Origin: Gigaspora margarita
Lineage: Eukaryota; Glomeromycota; Glomeromycetes; Diversisporales; Gigasporaceae
Assembly: GCA_009809945.1 (NCBI GenBank)
Contig: WTPW01000370.1
Span: forward strand, 182,764 to 246,763
DNA: 64,000 bases
Direction of reading: 5' to 3'
Shown here in pieces: positions 49,060-59,143 of this stretch. The number at the start of each line of letters is the position of its first letter. The stretch's first letter is position 1. The notes under the pieces are model-generated. The model did no database searches. It was not told the origin of the DNA and saw only the letters and a list, made by a program, of their open reading frames with translations. The position numbers were made by a program, and so were the translations under genes.

Positions 49060-49974
49060 CTTACAAAACAATAGGTAGTCATAAAGACTTAACAGAAGAC
49101 AAAAGGGGTGCAATAATTTATGGCCACCAGTGAGGTAATTTGGTTCATACTATTGCAGCAGCTGTTGGGTGCAGTAAATCCATAGTGCAAAATATTATAG
49201 AGCCCTGAATATATGCATAAAATGTCTGTAGTACACTTAGGCTAAATTTTATAAAATGTTTATTATACAATTACATGAATTTTATTTTTTTAATAACAAC
49301 TTAACTCAACCTTTGATGTACACTTAATTAATAAAATCAAAATAGAAATGTCACACAGTTACTTATTGTACAAGAATAGTTTGTCATACATAATATATAA
49401 AAATAATATGCATAATATACAAAATCTAATAAAAACTAGTAAAATTAATAAAAATAGCAATATTTATATTTATTGTATATAATTCAGTATAAACTTTATA
49501 TACCTGTCTCTAAATTGATTCTAGAACAATATATTGTTTACTTAAGTATTGCAATAATTGGTATATACTGTAGAGAGAATATTTATACTACAATAAGTTT
49601 CTGATTTGCTTGAATAAATTTCTTTTTAGCACTATACTAAATACTTACTTATTTTTCTTAATTGAAACTTTTCTATATATATCTCTTTTATTGAAGTCAA
49701 ATTCATTTATTAATATAATTTTGATTTAATATATGATACATTAATGTGTTATCTAGCACATTAACATGCTATTTAACATGATATGTGCTGTTAATAATGA
49801 TACTGCTAAACCTAATACTTTAATATGCATATTTGTTAACACATTAACATGTTATAAAGATTTTGCAAAAAGTGTAATTATCAAGTTTAAATCTCAAATT
49901 TTGACTAATATTTAATAAGTTTTTTTTTGCATTTTTACAACTGAGACCTTGTCTCGATTCTTTATTAAATTATA

Positions 49975-50070
49975 GACGTAATATTTGTTACATGAATGAG
50001 GATACAACTAGTCACACGTGCACTTTTGGTGCTTAATTTAAGTGGTCCGCCCGAAGGTTCCACACTCTAA
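49975..50070. repeat. Fragment shared with the 52.9 kb retroposon
   Basis: About 85 bp match 52900-52980: TTGTTACATGAATGAGGATA, GGTGCTTAATTTAAGTGG and CCCGAAGGTTCCACACT versus TTTAAGTAGCCACCCGAAGG. Its base composition (several CG) stands out from the CG-poor surroundings, suggesting a recent insertion. Confidence 0.7.
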
Positions 50071-50261
50071 CATTTAATAAGTTATACAAATGCAATAATG
50101 TTTTGAAATCTAATTTCAAATTAGTAACATATTATTGTTGCTTTACAAAAAGATAACTTTTGTGGATTACAACATTGTATAAAATTGAATATTACCAATT
50201 TCAATTACTAGAAATTTTAAAATAAAATATAATTTATTAACTTTACTTTTTTTAAAATAAT

Positions 50262-50564
50262 AGGACCCCAGACATCTCTCATATAGGCTATAACTGGATT
50301 TTGGCCAATTTTGATCTAATTTGCTAAAAATGACAAAATCTATTTACTTCAATAACTTATAATCCAGTAATCAGAATTGAATAAACTTTTTTTTTGGATG
50401 CTCCTTACTAAGATCTTCATTTAAAAAAAAGTTCATTCAAATTGGACTACTGGATGCCAAGATAATTGCCAAAAACTGTTTTTTGCTTCTCAAATTTTAG
50501 GTGTTTTTGCTAAAAAATTTCAAGTATGATCTCTATACTAGATGTCCAGAGTCCTAAAATAATT
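50262..50564. mobile_element. MITE, about 303 bp
   Basis: Inverted ends TAGGACCCCAGACATCTCTC and CTAGATGTCCAGAGTCCTA. The interior has GTTCATTCAAATTGGACTAC preceded by its partial complement (ATTGAATAAACTTTTTTTTT). Same family as 33498-33760/36016-36052. Confidence 0.85.
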
Positions 50565-50635
50565 TAATTTTAAACATTTATTATATCTTTATCATATATT
50601 AATTTATTTTTATTTAAAACTATATTGTACACTTA

Positions 50636-51697
50636 ACAGTCATAGGACATGTCCCCTTAAAATTGGTTTAAAATAAATTTATAATAAAAATTATAAAAAA
50701 ANNNNNNNNNNNNNNNNNNNNNNNNNNNNNNNNNNNNNNNNNNNNNNNNNNNNNNNNNNNNNNNNNNNNNNNNNNNNNNNNNNNNNNNNNNNNNNNNNNN
50801 NNNNNNNNNNNNNNNNNNNNNNNNNNNNNNNNNNNNNNNNNNNNNNNNNNNNNNNNNNNNNNNNNNNNNNNNNNNNNNNNNNNNNNNNNNNNNNNNNNNN
50901 NNNNNNNNNNNNNNNNNNNNNNNNNNNNNNNNNNNNNNNNNNNNNNNNNNNNNNNNNNNNNNNNNNNNNNNNNNNNNNNNNNNNNNNNNNNNNNNNNNNN
51001 NNNNNNNNNNNNNNNNNNNNNNNNNNNNNNNNNNNNNNNNNNNNNNNNNNNNNNNNNNNNNNNNNNNNNNNNNNNNNNNNNNNNNNNNNNNNNNNNNNNN
51101 NNNNNNNNNNNNNNNNNNNNNNNNNNNNNNNNNNNNNNNNNNNNNNNNNNNNNNNNNNNNNNNNNNNNNNNNNNNNNNNNNNNNNNNNNNNNNNNNNNNN
51201 NNNNNNNNNNNNNNNNNNNNNNNNNNNNNNNNNNNNNNNNNNNNNNNNNNNNNNNNNNNNNNNNNNNNNNNNNNNNNNNNNNNNNNNNNNNNNNNNNNNN
51301 NNNNNNNNNNNNNNNNNNNNNNNNNNNNNNNNNNNNNNNNNNNNNNNNNNNNNNNNNNNNNNNNNNNNNNNNNNNNNNNNNNNNNNNNNNNNNNNNNNNN
51401 NNNNNNNNNNNNNNNNNNNNNNNNNNNNNNNNNNNNNNNNNNNNNNNNNNNNNNNNNNNNNNNNNNNNNNNNNNNNNNNNNNNNNNNNNNNNNNNNNNNN
51501 NNNNNNNNNNNNNNNNNNNNNNNNNNNNNNNNNNNNNNNNNNNNNNNNNNNNNNNNNNNNNNNNNNNNNNNNNNNNNNNNNNNNNNNNNNNNNNNNNNNN
51601 NNNNNNNNNNNNNNNNNNNNNNNNNNNNNNNNNNNNNNNNNNTTTTTTTATAATTTTTATTATAAATTTATTTCTAGGGGACATGTCCTATGACTGT
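50636..51697. mobile_element. Mariner/pogo-type TIR element with N gap
   Basis: Ends ACAGTCATAGGACATGTCCC and GGGACATGTCCTATGACTGT, perfect over 20 bp, flanked by TA (50634-50635, 51698-51699). Bases 50702-51642 are unsequenced, so any coding content is unknown. Confidence 0.8.
50702..51642. other. N gap, 941 bases
   Basis: Assembly gap inside the mariner/pogo-type element; the 338-codon minus-strand frame across it is an artefact. Confidence 1.
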
Positions 51698-52809
51698 TAA
51701 TTATAAATTTAAAATTATTATTTAAAGGTATATCGTACACTTAAACTATTGCTTTAATGTTTGTGTACATTTTATAATAAAATTTAAGCATACACTTATA
51801 TAAAGTTTAAAAACAAAGGTTATATATATAACATTAGTATTCAGGGGTCCTAATATTATTCAAGAGATTCGTCAGGTGGGCAGAGGCAAAAAAAAAGAAA
51901 AAAAAGGCCTGGATATCCTAGGCTCCTTTCGCTTACTGATTATCAAAACCTAAAAAACTTAGTAACTGATAGCAATCAACATTTTAATCTTATCCAAATT
52001 ACAAATCTTTTTAACCACCAAAACAAAAAAAAATTTATAGAAGTACCATATATAGTGCTTTGCATAGTGAAAAATTGAAATTATGTGTTGCCACCCAAAA
52101 ACTATTGATTTTTGAAGAAAACAAACTGAAAAGGCTTGTTTGGGCTCTTGCATATAAAAAATAGACTGTTCACACTTCAAGCATGTATTGTAGATAGATA
52201 AAACCATGTGTTATCTCTTCCAAGTCTTATAAAAAATAGGATATAGATTGTTTAAGTAGAACTGTAGATCGTAGTAAAGGTCGTATGTATTGGGGCTGTT
52301 TCTTTTGGTATGGGCTTGGGCCTATTGTTGTGCTTAAATCCTCTATTACTAGTAATTCTCATGTTAAAATTCTCTGTTGGTATGTTATTCTTGCTCTAAA
52401 AAATTTCCATCTAGTAATGATCATGATCATCCTATCTTTTAGCAAGACAATGCCAAACCTTATATTGCAGATTCTGCAAAGGCATTCATAGCAAAAAATC
52501 AAATTAGATGGATAAATTGGCCCCCTCAGAACCCTGATCTTAATCCAATAGAAAACCTATAGTCTATAGTTAAAAGTTCTCTGCACTGCAAGCCAAATTT
52601 GGGTAACCTAAAAGAGTTGGATACTCTTGTCAAAAAGGTATGGACTAATGTACCATCTGAATTTTATCATAGGCTAATTGCAAGCATGTCTAATCAGGTT
52701 CCTGCTTGTATTAAAGCAAATAGGGAACCTATAAAGCATTAAAATGAAGTTAGTTTTTTTTTTTTTGTAAAAAAAAAATATAAATAAAAAAAAAAATTGA
52801 ATTCAGATT

Positions 52810-53774
52810 ATTTTTTTTTTATGTCAAAGTTACTGCTATGGAAAAAGGCTTTTATTCAAGTAAGTCAGATCACGGGCACCTCCAGGGGCACCCTAAAATT
52901 TGTTACATAGAAGAGAGAAAACTAGTTACACCTGCAACTTTGGTTGCCTATTTAAGTAGCCACCCGAAGGTTCTACACTAGCTGCCATACCTGCAACCCG
53001 TATACCAGTATTGCCTATTTAAACCCTCTGATCTAGGCTTCTCCTACCAAATCCTTCTTGTATCACCAGTACAGTCCTCTGTTACATAAATAAGTCAAGG
53101 CCAGTTCTGGATGCTTGCAAAATCCCTTAGGACTAATTTATCCTCGCAGCACACTTGGTAGAGCATTCTCTGCCCTACACAGGTATTACCTACGCTTCAT
53201 TAATTTATGCATCTGCATTATACCGATACTTGGGGTCAGAGCTAACCATTAAACTCCTACTATTACCTACTTCTGCCCTTGTCGAGGTTCATTCCAATCC
53301 CGATACCCACTACAACCTTCCTATTAGTCCTTCCTCAGTATCCCCAAACTTCCAAACCAGTTAGCTCAAAAGGGTTCGTTGGCCTGGCTTCAAGTACCGA
53401 ATGGACTCCCTCTCCTTGGTACATATTGCTAAAACACATGTCCTTTTCCTCCGGTGCGACTTCGGTGGCCAGGTTAGTGGACCCTCTCCTTGAGGATCTT
53501 GTCATCCGGTTCTCTGGCTCTGGTTTCTGATATTCCAATGATGGTTAGCACTATCAAAGCTCTTTGCTACTTTCTTACTCGGGACTTCCAAACGGGTATC
53601 CACTTTCTGATCATTGGATTTTGTGCGCCTGGTGGCTTCCATTCAAAATGGTGTACCAAAGGACCTACGAGAAGAAATGGTTACCATAACACAGGCCTAT
53701 TTTTCAGTAGGATTTGAACTCTAGACCTGCTGTTTGGAGTGACAACTTACCAACTTCTCTAAGTTGCCACACCC
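52810..53774 (-). mobile_element. Retroposon with tRNA-like head (SINE-like)
   Basis: Flanked by a 12-bp direct repeat TGAATTCAGATT (52798-52809, 53775-53786). Read on the minus strand it begins GGTGTGGCAACTTAGAGAAG, then TTGGTAAGTTG, has an anticodon-loop-like CTCCAAA (anticodon CCA, as in tRNA-Trp) and GAGTTCAAATCC (B-box-like) at 53695-53774, and ends with an A-run next to the left repeat (52811-52820, T on the plus strand). Variable-length TSD, A-tail and Pol III-type boxes are the marks of a SINE mobilised by LINE machinery. At 965 bp it is long for a SINE and may be composite. It is richer in CG than its surroundings. Confidence 0.75.
53695..53774 (-). ncRNA. tRNA-Trp-like head with A and B boxes
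   Basis: A-box-like TGGCAACTTAGAGAAGTTGG and B-box-like GAGTTCAAATCC are about 30 nt apart on the minus strand, with CTCCAAA between them. Stems are imperfect (D-stem ACTT/AAGT is plausible, acceptor pairing poor), so it is tRNA-derived and not a functional tRNA. Confidence 0.6.
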
Positions 53775-53786
53775 TGAATTCAGATT

Positions 53787-54218
53787 TTTGGTAAATGAAA
53801 AAAACTTTGTTCATAGTTTTTTTGCATAACTTTTGTATGACATTAGCAAATTATATATTTGTAATCTTATATCAGATATTACAGCCTGTAATATAGCAAA
53901 AATCTTACATTTGATACAGTTTATTATGTAATAAATTACATTATTTATAGTAATATTAAAGTATTTATATTTTGAAATATTTTAAAATATATTGCAAATA
54001 TTGTGAAATAGATCAAATAAAAAAGGGTTGCAGAAGGTAATATTTTGTATATTATGTGATGTTTTTGCATTGTTTCACAATATTTTTCAAATTTTTAAAA
54101 TTTTTTAAAAAATAAATAAACGATATACATATTTACATAATCATGCTTTTTACAGGTTTTCACAATATTTCACATAGTTTTGCAATTTATTACAAAATTT
54201 AAATTTATTTATTATTAT
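53787..54218. other. Gene-free AT-rich stretch
   Basis: Probably the 3' region of the Tc1-type element followed by repeats of TTTGAAATATTTTAAAATAT and TTTCACAATATTT. No gene. Confidence 0.4.
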
Positions 54219-55655
54219 GAGCTGGTGCAGAAAAATTTGTACCTCAAAAAATTTCATAAATTTGATACTAAGGAAAAATTTTTTTTTCTTAATTAATTAT
54301 TAAAAATTTTTAGTATCAAATAAAATAGGTTTTAATCTAACTTAATATATTATTTTTATTGTTTAACATTGTTTTATTTTAATAATTAAGTATGTACAAT
54401 TCACTGTGTTTGAAAAAAATACAAAATTTTTTTTTTAAAAAAAGATATTTAAAGTAATTCTGCAAACAATATGCAGTTCTATGAGCTTGTACTTCGCAAG
54501 TGCATTAATGTGCATATGATAAAGATATGGTTAAAATTTGAGCAAAATTGAATCACTGGTTGTGAAGAAATTAAACTTTACAGTAAGGTAATTTGATTTT
54601 TTTTTACTATATACACGAATATATAAATTAATATAGTAAATTATATTGTAAAAAAGAAAAAATGTTACTATTGATAAATTTTTTTATTTTATCAATAAAA
54701 TAATCAAAAAAAAAATATATTTATCAATCCAGTAACCTAATAAGTATATTAATGGGTATCCATTAGCCATACTAAATTTAGTACAAAATACCTAATTTAG
54801 TATAGTTTTAAAAGCTAAATTTTGTAAAATTTTGATTATTAACTTCGAATTAAATTTATCCAATACGTAATCCTATATTTATAAAGTGTACTTGTGTATT
54901 TAAACTTATAAAAACTATATTAAAATATTTAAAAATTGTTTGCTACAAAAAGTGCAACCAAAAAATGACCAAAAACACTAAAAAAAAGTATTAATTGTGA
55001 ATAATAAAAAATTTTATTTAATAAAGCTTCCTTAAATTTTTAATATATTGTAAAGCTAGTTTTTCTGATTCTAATGATAATAAAATCATTAAAATTGGTT
55101 CTGTAGATAAAAAGTTATATGTTATTTAATTTTGCTAATTTTTTTATATATTTTTCTTATGTTTTATTATAAAAAACTATCTATTTTTAGACTGTATCAC
55201 AATAAAACAGGTTTAATTAAACTATTTTAAAAAACTATTATTTATTTTTTTTAACTATTCTAAAATCAAAGTTAGATCTAAAATAATTTAAAATTTTAAT
55301 TTTTTTTTTACTTTCTTATAAATTTTTATACAATATAGCTCTTTTAGAACTGTACTAAATTAAGTACAGCAAAATTTGCACAAAATTCAGGAAGCTTAAG
55401 ATCAATTTATAAAAAGGTTTATTAATAAATACTGCTAAAATTTGGCATAATAATAGTATTGGTTTTAATGTATATTTTAGCAAAATTTCAAATAAAATTT
55501 TTAATTTGTTATTGTAAAATAATTTTTTGAATTTGTACTAAATTTAGTACAGAGGGCTAACAGATACCCATTAAATTAAAAAAATTAAAAATTAATTTGT
55601 ACAAAAAATATTTTTATCAGAGCTATTTGAGGTACAAATCTTTTTGCACTGGCCC
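54219..55655. mobile_element. TIR element, 1.44 kb
   Basis: Ends GAGCTGGTGCAGAAAAATTT then GTACCTCAAA, and (complement) GGGCCAGTGCAAAAAGATTT then GTACCTCAAA. TIRs of about 30 bp with few mismatches. Flanks ATTATTAT/ATATGTAT could be a decayed 8-bp TSD. No coding frame; another element is nested inside. Confidence 0.75.
54753..55570. mobile_element. Nested TIR element, 818 bp, TTAA target
   Basis: Ends TGGGTATCCATTAGCC and GGGCTAACAGATACCCA, with ACTAAATTTAGTAC near both. TTAA flanks both sides (54749-54752, 55571-55574). TTAA is the target of piggyBac-like elements, but the termini are not typical, so the superfamily is open. Confidence 0.7.
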
Positions 55656-55720
55656 ATATGTATTTTATATTATAATTTACATTTATTAAATTTACATTTT
55701 AATTAAGAACTAGACTAGAC

Positions 55721-55913
55721 AGTGCCCCATGCACATTGTGCTCCCTATTTTGATATCTCAAAATTTTACTAGGGTAACCCCTGTTGCACTTCTAACAAAA
55801 AATGATTCTCTCGCAATTCTGTACTAATTTTGATTCTAACCCTAACCCTAACTTTAATTCTAGATGTAATTAATTATTAGTACATTAGAGGGCACAAAAT
55901 GCACAGGGTACCA
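55721..55913. mobile_element. Small MITE with telomere-like centre
   Basis: Ends AGTGCCCCATGCACATTGTG and (complement) TGGTACCCTGTGCATTTTGT, with about 25 bp of imperfect complementarity. CTAACCCTAACCCTAAC lies at 55836-55852, near the centre. Confidence 0.65.
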
Positions 55914-56268
55914 TTTAGATTTTTTCTTAATTATATTACATTTTATATAGTATTATTTTTACATTATTACAAATATTTTAAGTAGTAGATCGCAGATCAA
56001 GGGTAGAAATTTCATATGGTTGTATGGCGGAGATCAATTATAGAAAATATCTAATACATTATTTTCATCTCATAGTAAACCGTGCTATATTTAAAAAAAA
56101 ATAACAAAATTTTTAAAAAGTAATAAACATTACTCAGAGAATTAGTTACGTAAATAAATTTTTCCTTTAATATGTAGATAAATAACTTTACTCAGTAAGA
56201 CATATGCATTTGGACTCTAAAAATACCTTAAAACTTGAATAATTTCAATCTTAGATCATCTAAAAATA
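55914..56268. other. Gene-free stretch
   Basis: No gene or element recognised. Confidence 0.4.
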
Positions 56269-56437
56269 CATTCAGACCTCTCCAAGTGCACGCCCTTGGG
56301 ACACACTTTAATAACGTACATCCAGAGAATAAGATGAAATACATTTATAGAGGCCAAGCATACACTTGAGCCAGAATTTAAGCATGCTTTAAAGAGGACA
56401 TGCACTTATAGAGGACGCATTTAGAGAGGTCTGACTA
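56269..56437. mobile_element. Pogo-type MITE (TCAGACCTCTC family), copy 1
   Basis: Ends CATTCAGACCTCTCCAAGTG and (complement) TAGTCAGACCTCTCTAAATG, flanked by TA (56267-56268, 56438-56439). Interior repeats TTTATAGAGG and CACTTATAGAGGACG, resembling the ends. Confidence 0.8.
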
Positions 56438-56589
56438 TATTAGTCTTATTCTTGTTTTAGTTTTTCCTTTTTTTTATTTTGAATATGAACTAACAACTTC
56501 TTTTACTTGAAAGTTTTTAGATCTTTGACTTGTTGGAATGCAAGTTGAAACTTGATCTAGATCTGGGCAAGAGACTATAATGATAAGTA

Positions 56590-57117
56590 CAATCAGACCT
56601 CTCTAAGTATATGCTCTTGGAACCATACTTAACAACGTGCACTTGGATAATAATAAGAAACAATGTATTTATAGAGGTAATGTATATATTGGAGGCAGAA
56701 TTCATATGGGCTGATTTTTGGAATTTATAAGTAGAGTGTATTTTTTTAAAACTTTAAAGCTAAATAACGTCTGATCTACTGGTCCGTTTTAAATGATTTT
56801 ACTACCAAAATGTTCGTCTTGAATGTGATTTGGGCAAGTTGGTTGCAATTAGGACCCACTGCTACAGTATGCTGTAGATTTTTATAATTTTAAATGTAAT
56901 ACGATATAACATCGTTATAATGTATTTTTATTTTATTTTATTTTTTATTGAAATAAAAAACAATACATTATTCATATATCAATATACAATGCACAAATAA
57001 CTGCCATATCCTACAACTATATACGTTCCTACAAACCAGATCTATAAATGCACTCTTTCTTATTATTATCCAAGTACAGTGTAGTTCCAAAGGCACGCAT
57101 TATGAGAGGTCTGACTA
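56590..57117. mobile_element. Pogo-type MITE, copy 2, with internal insertion
   Basis: Ends CAATCAGACCTCTCTAAGTA and (complement) TAGTCAGACCTCTCATAATG, TA on both sides (56588-56589, 57118-57119). The middle (about 56705-56960) carries one copy of the foldback module (CCGTTTTAAATGATTTTACT then ACCAAAATG) that copy 1 lacks. Confidence 0.8.
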
Positions 57118-57119
57118 TA

Positions 57120-58539
57120 CACATTATCATAGTCTCTTAACCGAATCTAGATCTTTCAAGTTCCAACTCGTATTCCAACAAGTCAAAGACCTAAAAAAAC
57201 CTCTAATAAAAGAAATCAGTAGTTTATATTCAAAAAAAAAAAAAAGACTAGAATGATAATGAAAACTAATACATTTCTAAATGCATAAATTCTGGTCCAA
57301 ATTTATACTTGACCTTTATAAATGCGCCTTTTCTTATTATTCTCTAGGTGCACATTGTTAAAGTGTAGTTTCAAGTATGTGCACTTAGAAATCTAAATCA
57401 AGTTCCATTTCACCCAAGCTCAAATGTCCTAATCTACAACCCTAGTATCATACTATCTATAGTTCTCGTTCTAACAAGTAAAAAACCTACAAAAAGAAAA
57501 AAAGTGTTAGATTCTTTTTTTTTTAATATAAAAAGTGAAAACTAGTACTTATCATTTGACTTGGTTTTTTGTTTTCGTCCAAAATAAAGTCATTATACAT
57601 TATCTAATTAGGCTGCTGAATTCATTTGTTTGTATTGACTTACTTTACAGTGAATTTATTTTTTTACAATTTGCAATGAGTAGTCACTTCCCATTCCAGC
57701 TATTAGAAATTTTTAATATGAAATGCCTGTCACGATTTATTATAAAATGTAAATCATTTTTTACTCTTTATCTGCAATCTTCTACTTAAACTACTTTCTA
57801 CTCGTTGTATCTAATTCTATTACTATATACAAAAAACTAACCCTAAACACTTATTTTCGCTCACCTTGCAGTTAGCTATTATCTTCGCTTCTTTGTTTTC
57901 TATCGTCTTCGCTTTGGTTATTTTTTTGTTTTGGTTATAACCTTTGTTTCGCTCTCTTTTTCTAATACTTCAAAAAAGTGAAAAAAATAAAAATACATTT
58001 CTTAGAAATGTTAGTATTCTTGCAAATTGCCAGAGAAATCTAGTATATTCTTGCAAAGTGTCAGATAAGTTAAAGCTGATATTCTTGTAAAGTGCCAGAA
58101 AAGTCACAAAGTGTCGAAAAAGTCAGAAATAAATAAAATAAAAAAAATAAGTAAAAAAAAAACCAATAAAAAAACAAAAAGTATAAGCAAACTAATAAAA
58201 AAAAATAAATGAAGCCCCAAATCTTTATTTCTCTGAAGTAAGAGTTTGCATAATGTTCTTGCAAAATTCCAAAAAAGTTGCGAAGTGCCAAAAAAGTCTG
58301 GGTTGGTTTCTTGCAAAGCACTAGGAAGTAAGGGTTCTTTTCTTACAAAGTACTGGAATAAAATAAATTAATAAACCAAATTTAAAAAAACAAAAACAAA
58401 AAACAAAAACAAATTATATCAAATGAAAAAATAAATAAAGTTCTAACTAAACCTTTATTTCTTTAAAGAAGCGTTCTTGGAATTTTAGAAATTGCTGGAG
58501 ATATTAGTTGTGTATTCTTGCAAAGTATCAGAAGTTTGG
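57120..58539. other. Gene-free stretch with repeats
   Basis: At 57290-57410 lies a worn relative of the pogo-type MITE (TTATAAATGCGCCTTTTCTT; TGTGCACTTAGAAATCTA). From 57900 on, TTCTTGCAAAGTGCCAGA-type repeats alternate with A-rich tracts, the reverse complement of the repeat family at 34.9-35.5 kb. No gene; the leucine/phenylalanine-rich minus-strand frames at 58070-58321 come from the A-rich tracts. Confidence 0.55.
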
Positions 58540-59143
58540 GTTGGCCTGTGCAAGATTTTGAAAAGTTGTTTGTTTTCTTGAAAGGTGTTTTTGTAAAAAG
58601 CCAAAATAAAAATAAGATAAAAAAAAATTAAAAAATAAATAAATAAAAAAATTTAAAAAAAAACAAAATAAAAACAAAAAAAAATGAAATGAAAACAAAA
58701 GTGAAATGAAATAAAAAACAAATAAGTGAAAAAAAACAAAATAGAAAATCTAATTATAAACAAAGATCTAATCTGATCTTGTAGTACAGAATATGAACTT
58801 TATCGAGCTATTTTGAACTATTTTGAAAAATCAGTCAAATGCATAATTCAGGTTACAAATCTACTAATTCAGCTTGGTTTTCTAGTCCTAAAATATGGGT
58901 TGGCTTGTGCAAAGTTTTGAAAAGTTGTTTATTTTCTTGCAAAGGTCTGTGTTTTTGTAAAGTGCAAAAAGCAAAAAAAAACAAAATAGATCTAATTATA
59001 AACAAAAGATCTAATTATAGTATAGTATTTGAACTATTTCAAACTATTTTGAAAAAGCAGTCTAATGCATGATCCAGGTTACAGATCTACTGATCCTAGT
59101 CCTAAAATATTTTGAAAGGGGTTCGAAATATTTCGTAATAAGG
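58540..59143. repeat. Inverted counterpart of 34140-34560
   Basis: Contains GTGCAAAGTTTTGAAAAGTT twice (about 58550 and 58908) and GGTTACARATCTACTRATYC twice (about 58851 and 59079), so it is itself a tandem duplication of about 230-360 bp. It ends in GTTCGAAATATTTCGTAATA, cut by foldback F5. Confidence 0.7.

Larger units (their letters stand above)
49199..51851. mobile_element. hAT-like element, 2.65 kb, inside Tc1 gene
   Basis: Ends AGAGCCCTGAATA (49199) and TATTCAGGGGTCCT (ending 51851), flanked by AATATTAT (49191-49198, 51852-51859). The 8-bp TSD and CCCTG-type ends suggest hAT. No transposase is seen. It contains a MITE (50262-50564), a SINE-like fragment and a mariner-type element with an N gap. 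Confidence 0.8.
49060..52742 (+). pseudogene. Tc1-type DD34E transposase, split by an insertion
   Basis: The N-terminal part (about 49080-49198) reads HKDLTEDKRGAIIYGHQ, a stop, then IAAAVGCSKSIVQNII: the helix-turn-helix region. The gene resumes at 51860 (QEIRQVGRGKK, then LTDYQNLKNLVTD), continues with WGCFFWYGLGPIVVLKSSIT (52291-52350) and ends QDNAKPYIADSAKAFIAKNQ ... NPDLNPIENL ... EPIKH with a TAA at 52740-52742. Between the Asp of QDNAK and the Glu of PIENL are 34 residues, the DD34E spacing of Tc1. Stops replace expected Arg (TGA), Gln (TAG) and Trp (TAG), all explicable by C-to-T or G-to-A change. At least one frameshift lies near 52420. Removing 49199-51851 plus one TSD rejoins SIVQNII and QEIRQ in frame. 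Confidence 0.9.

Noticed and set aside
50668..51684. 338-codon minus-strand frame
   Set aside because: Consists of N except for a few AT-rich codons at each end; nothing is encoded that can be seen.
53144..53215. Functional tRNA on the plus strand
   Set aside because: Only a D-arm-like GCACACTTGGTAGAGC is present; no B box at the right distance and no acceptor pairing.
53155..53717. Three frames of 68-83 codons in GC-richer DNA
   Set aside because: They fall inside the SINE-like retroposon and overlap each other; higher GC comes from the retroposon itself.
58070..58321. Phe/Leu-rich 'membrane protein' on the minus strand
   Set aside because: The hydrophobic stretch is the complement of A-rich repeats; the same repeat family gives similar frames at 35.1-35.5 kb.
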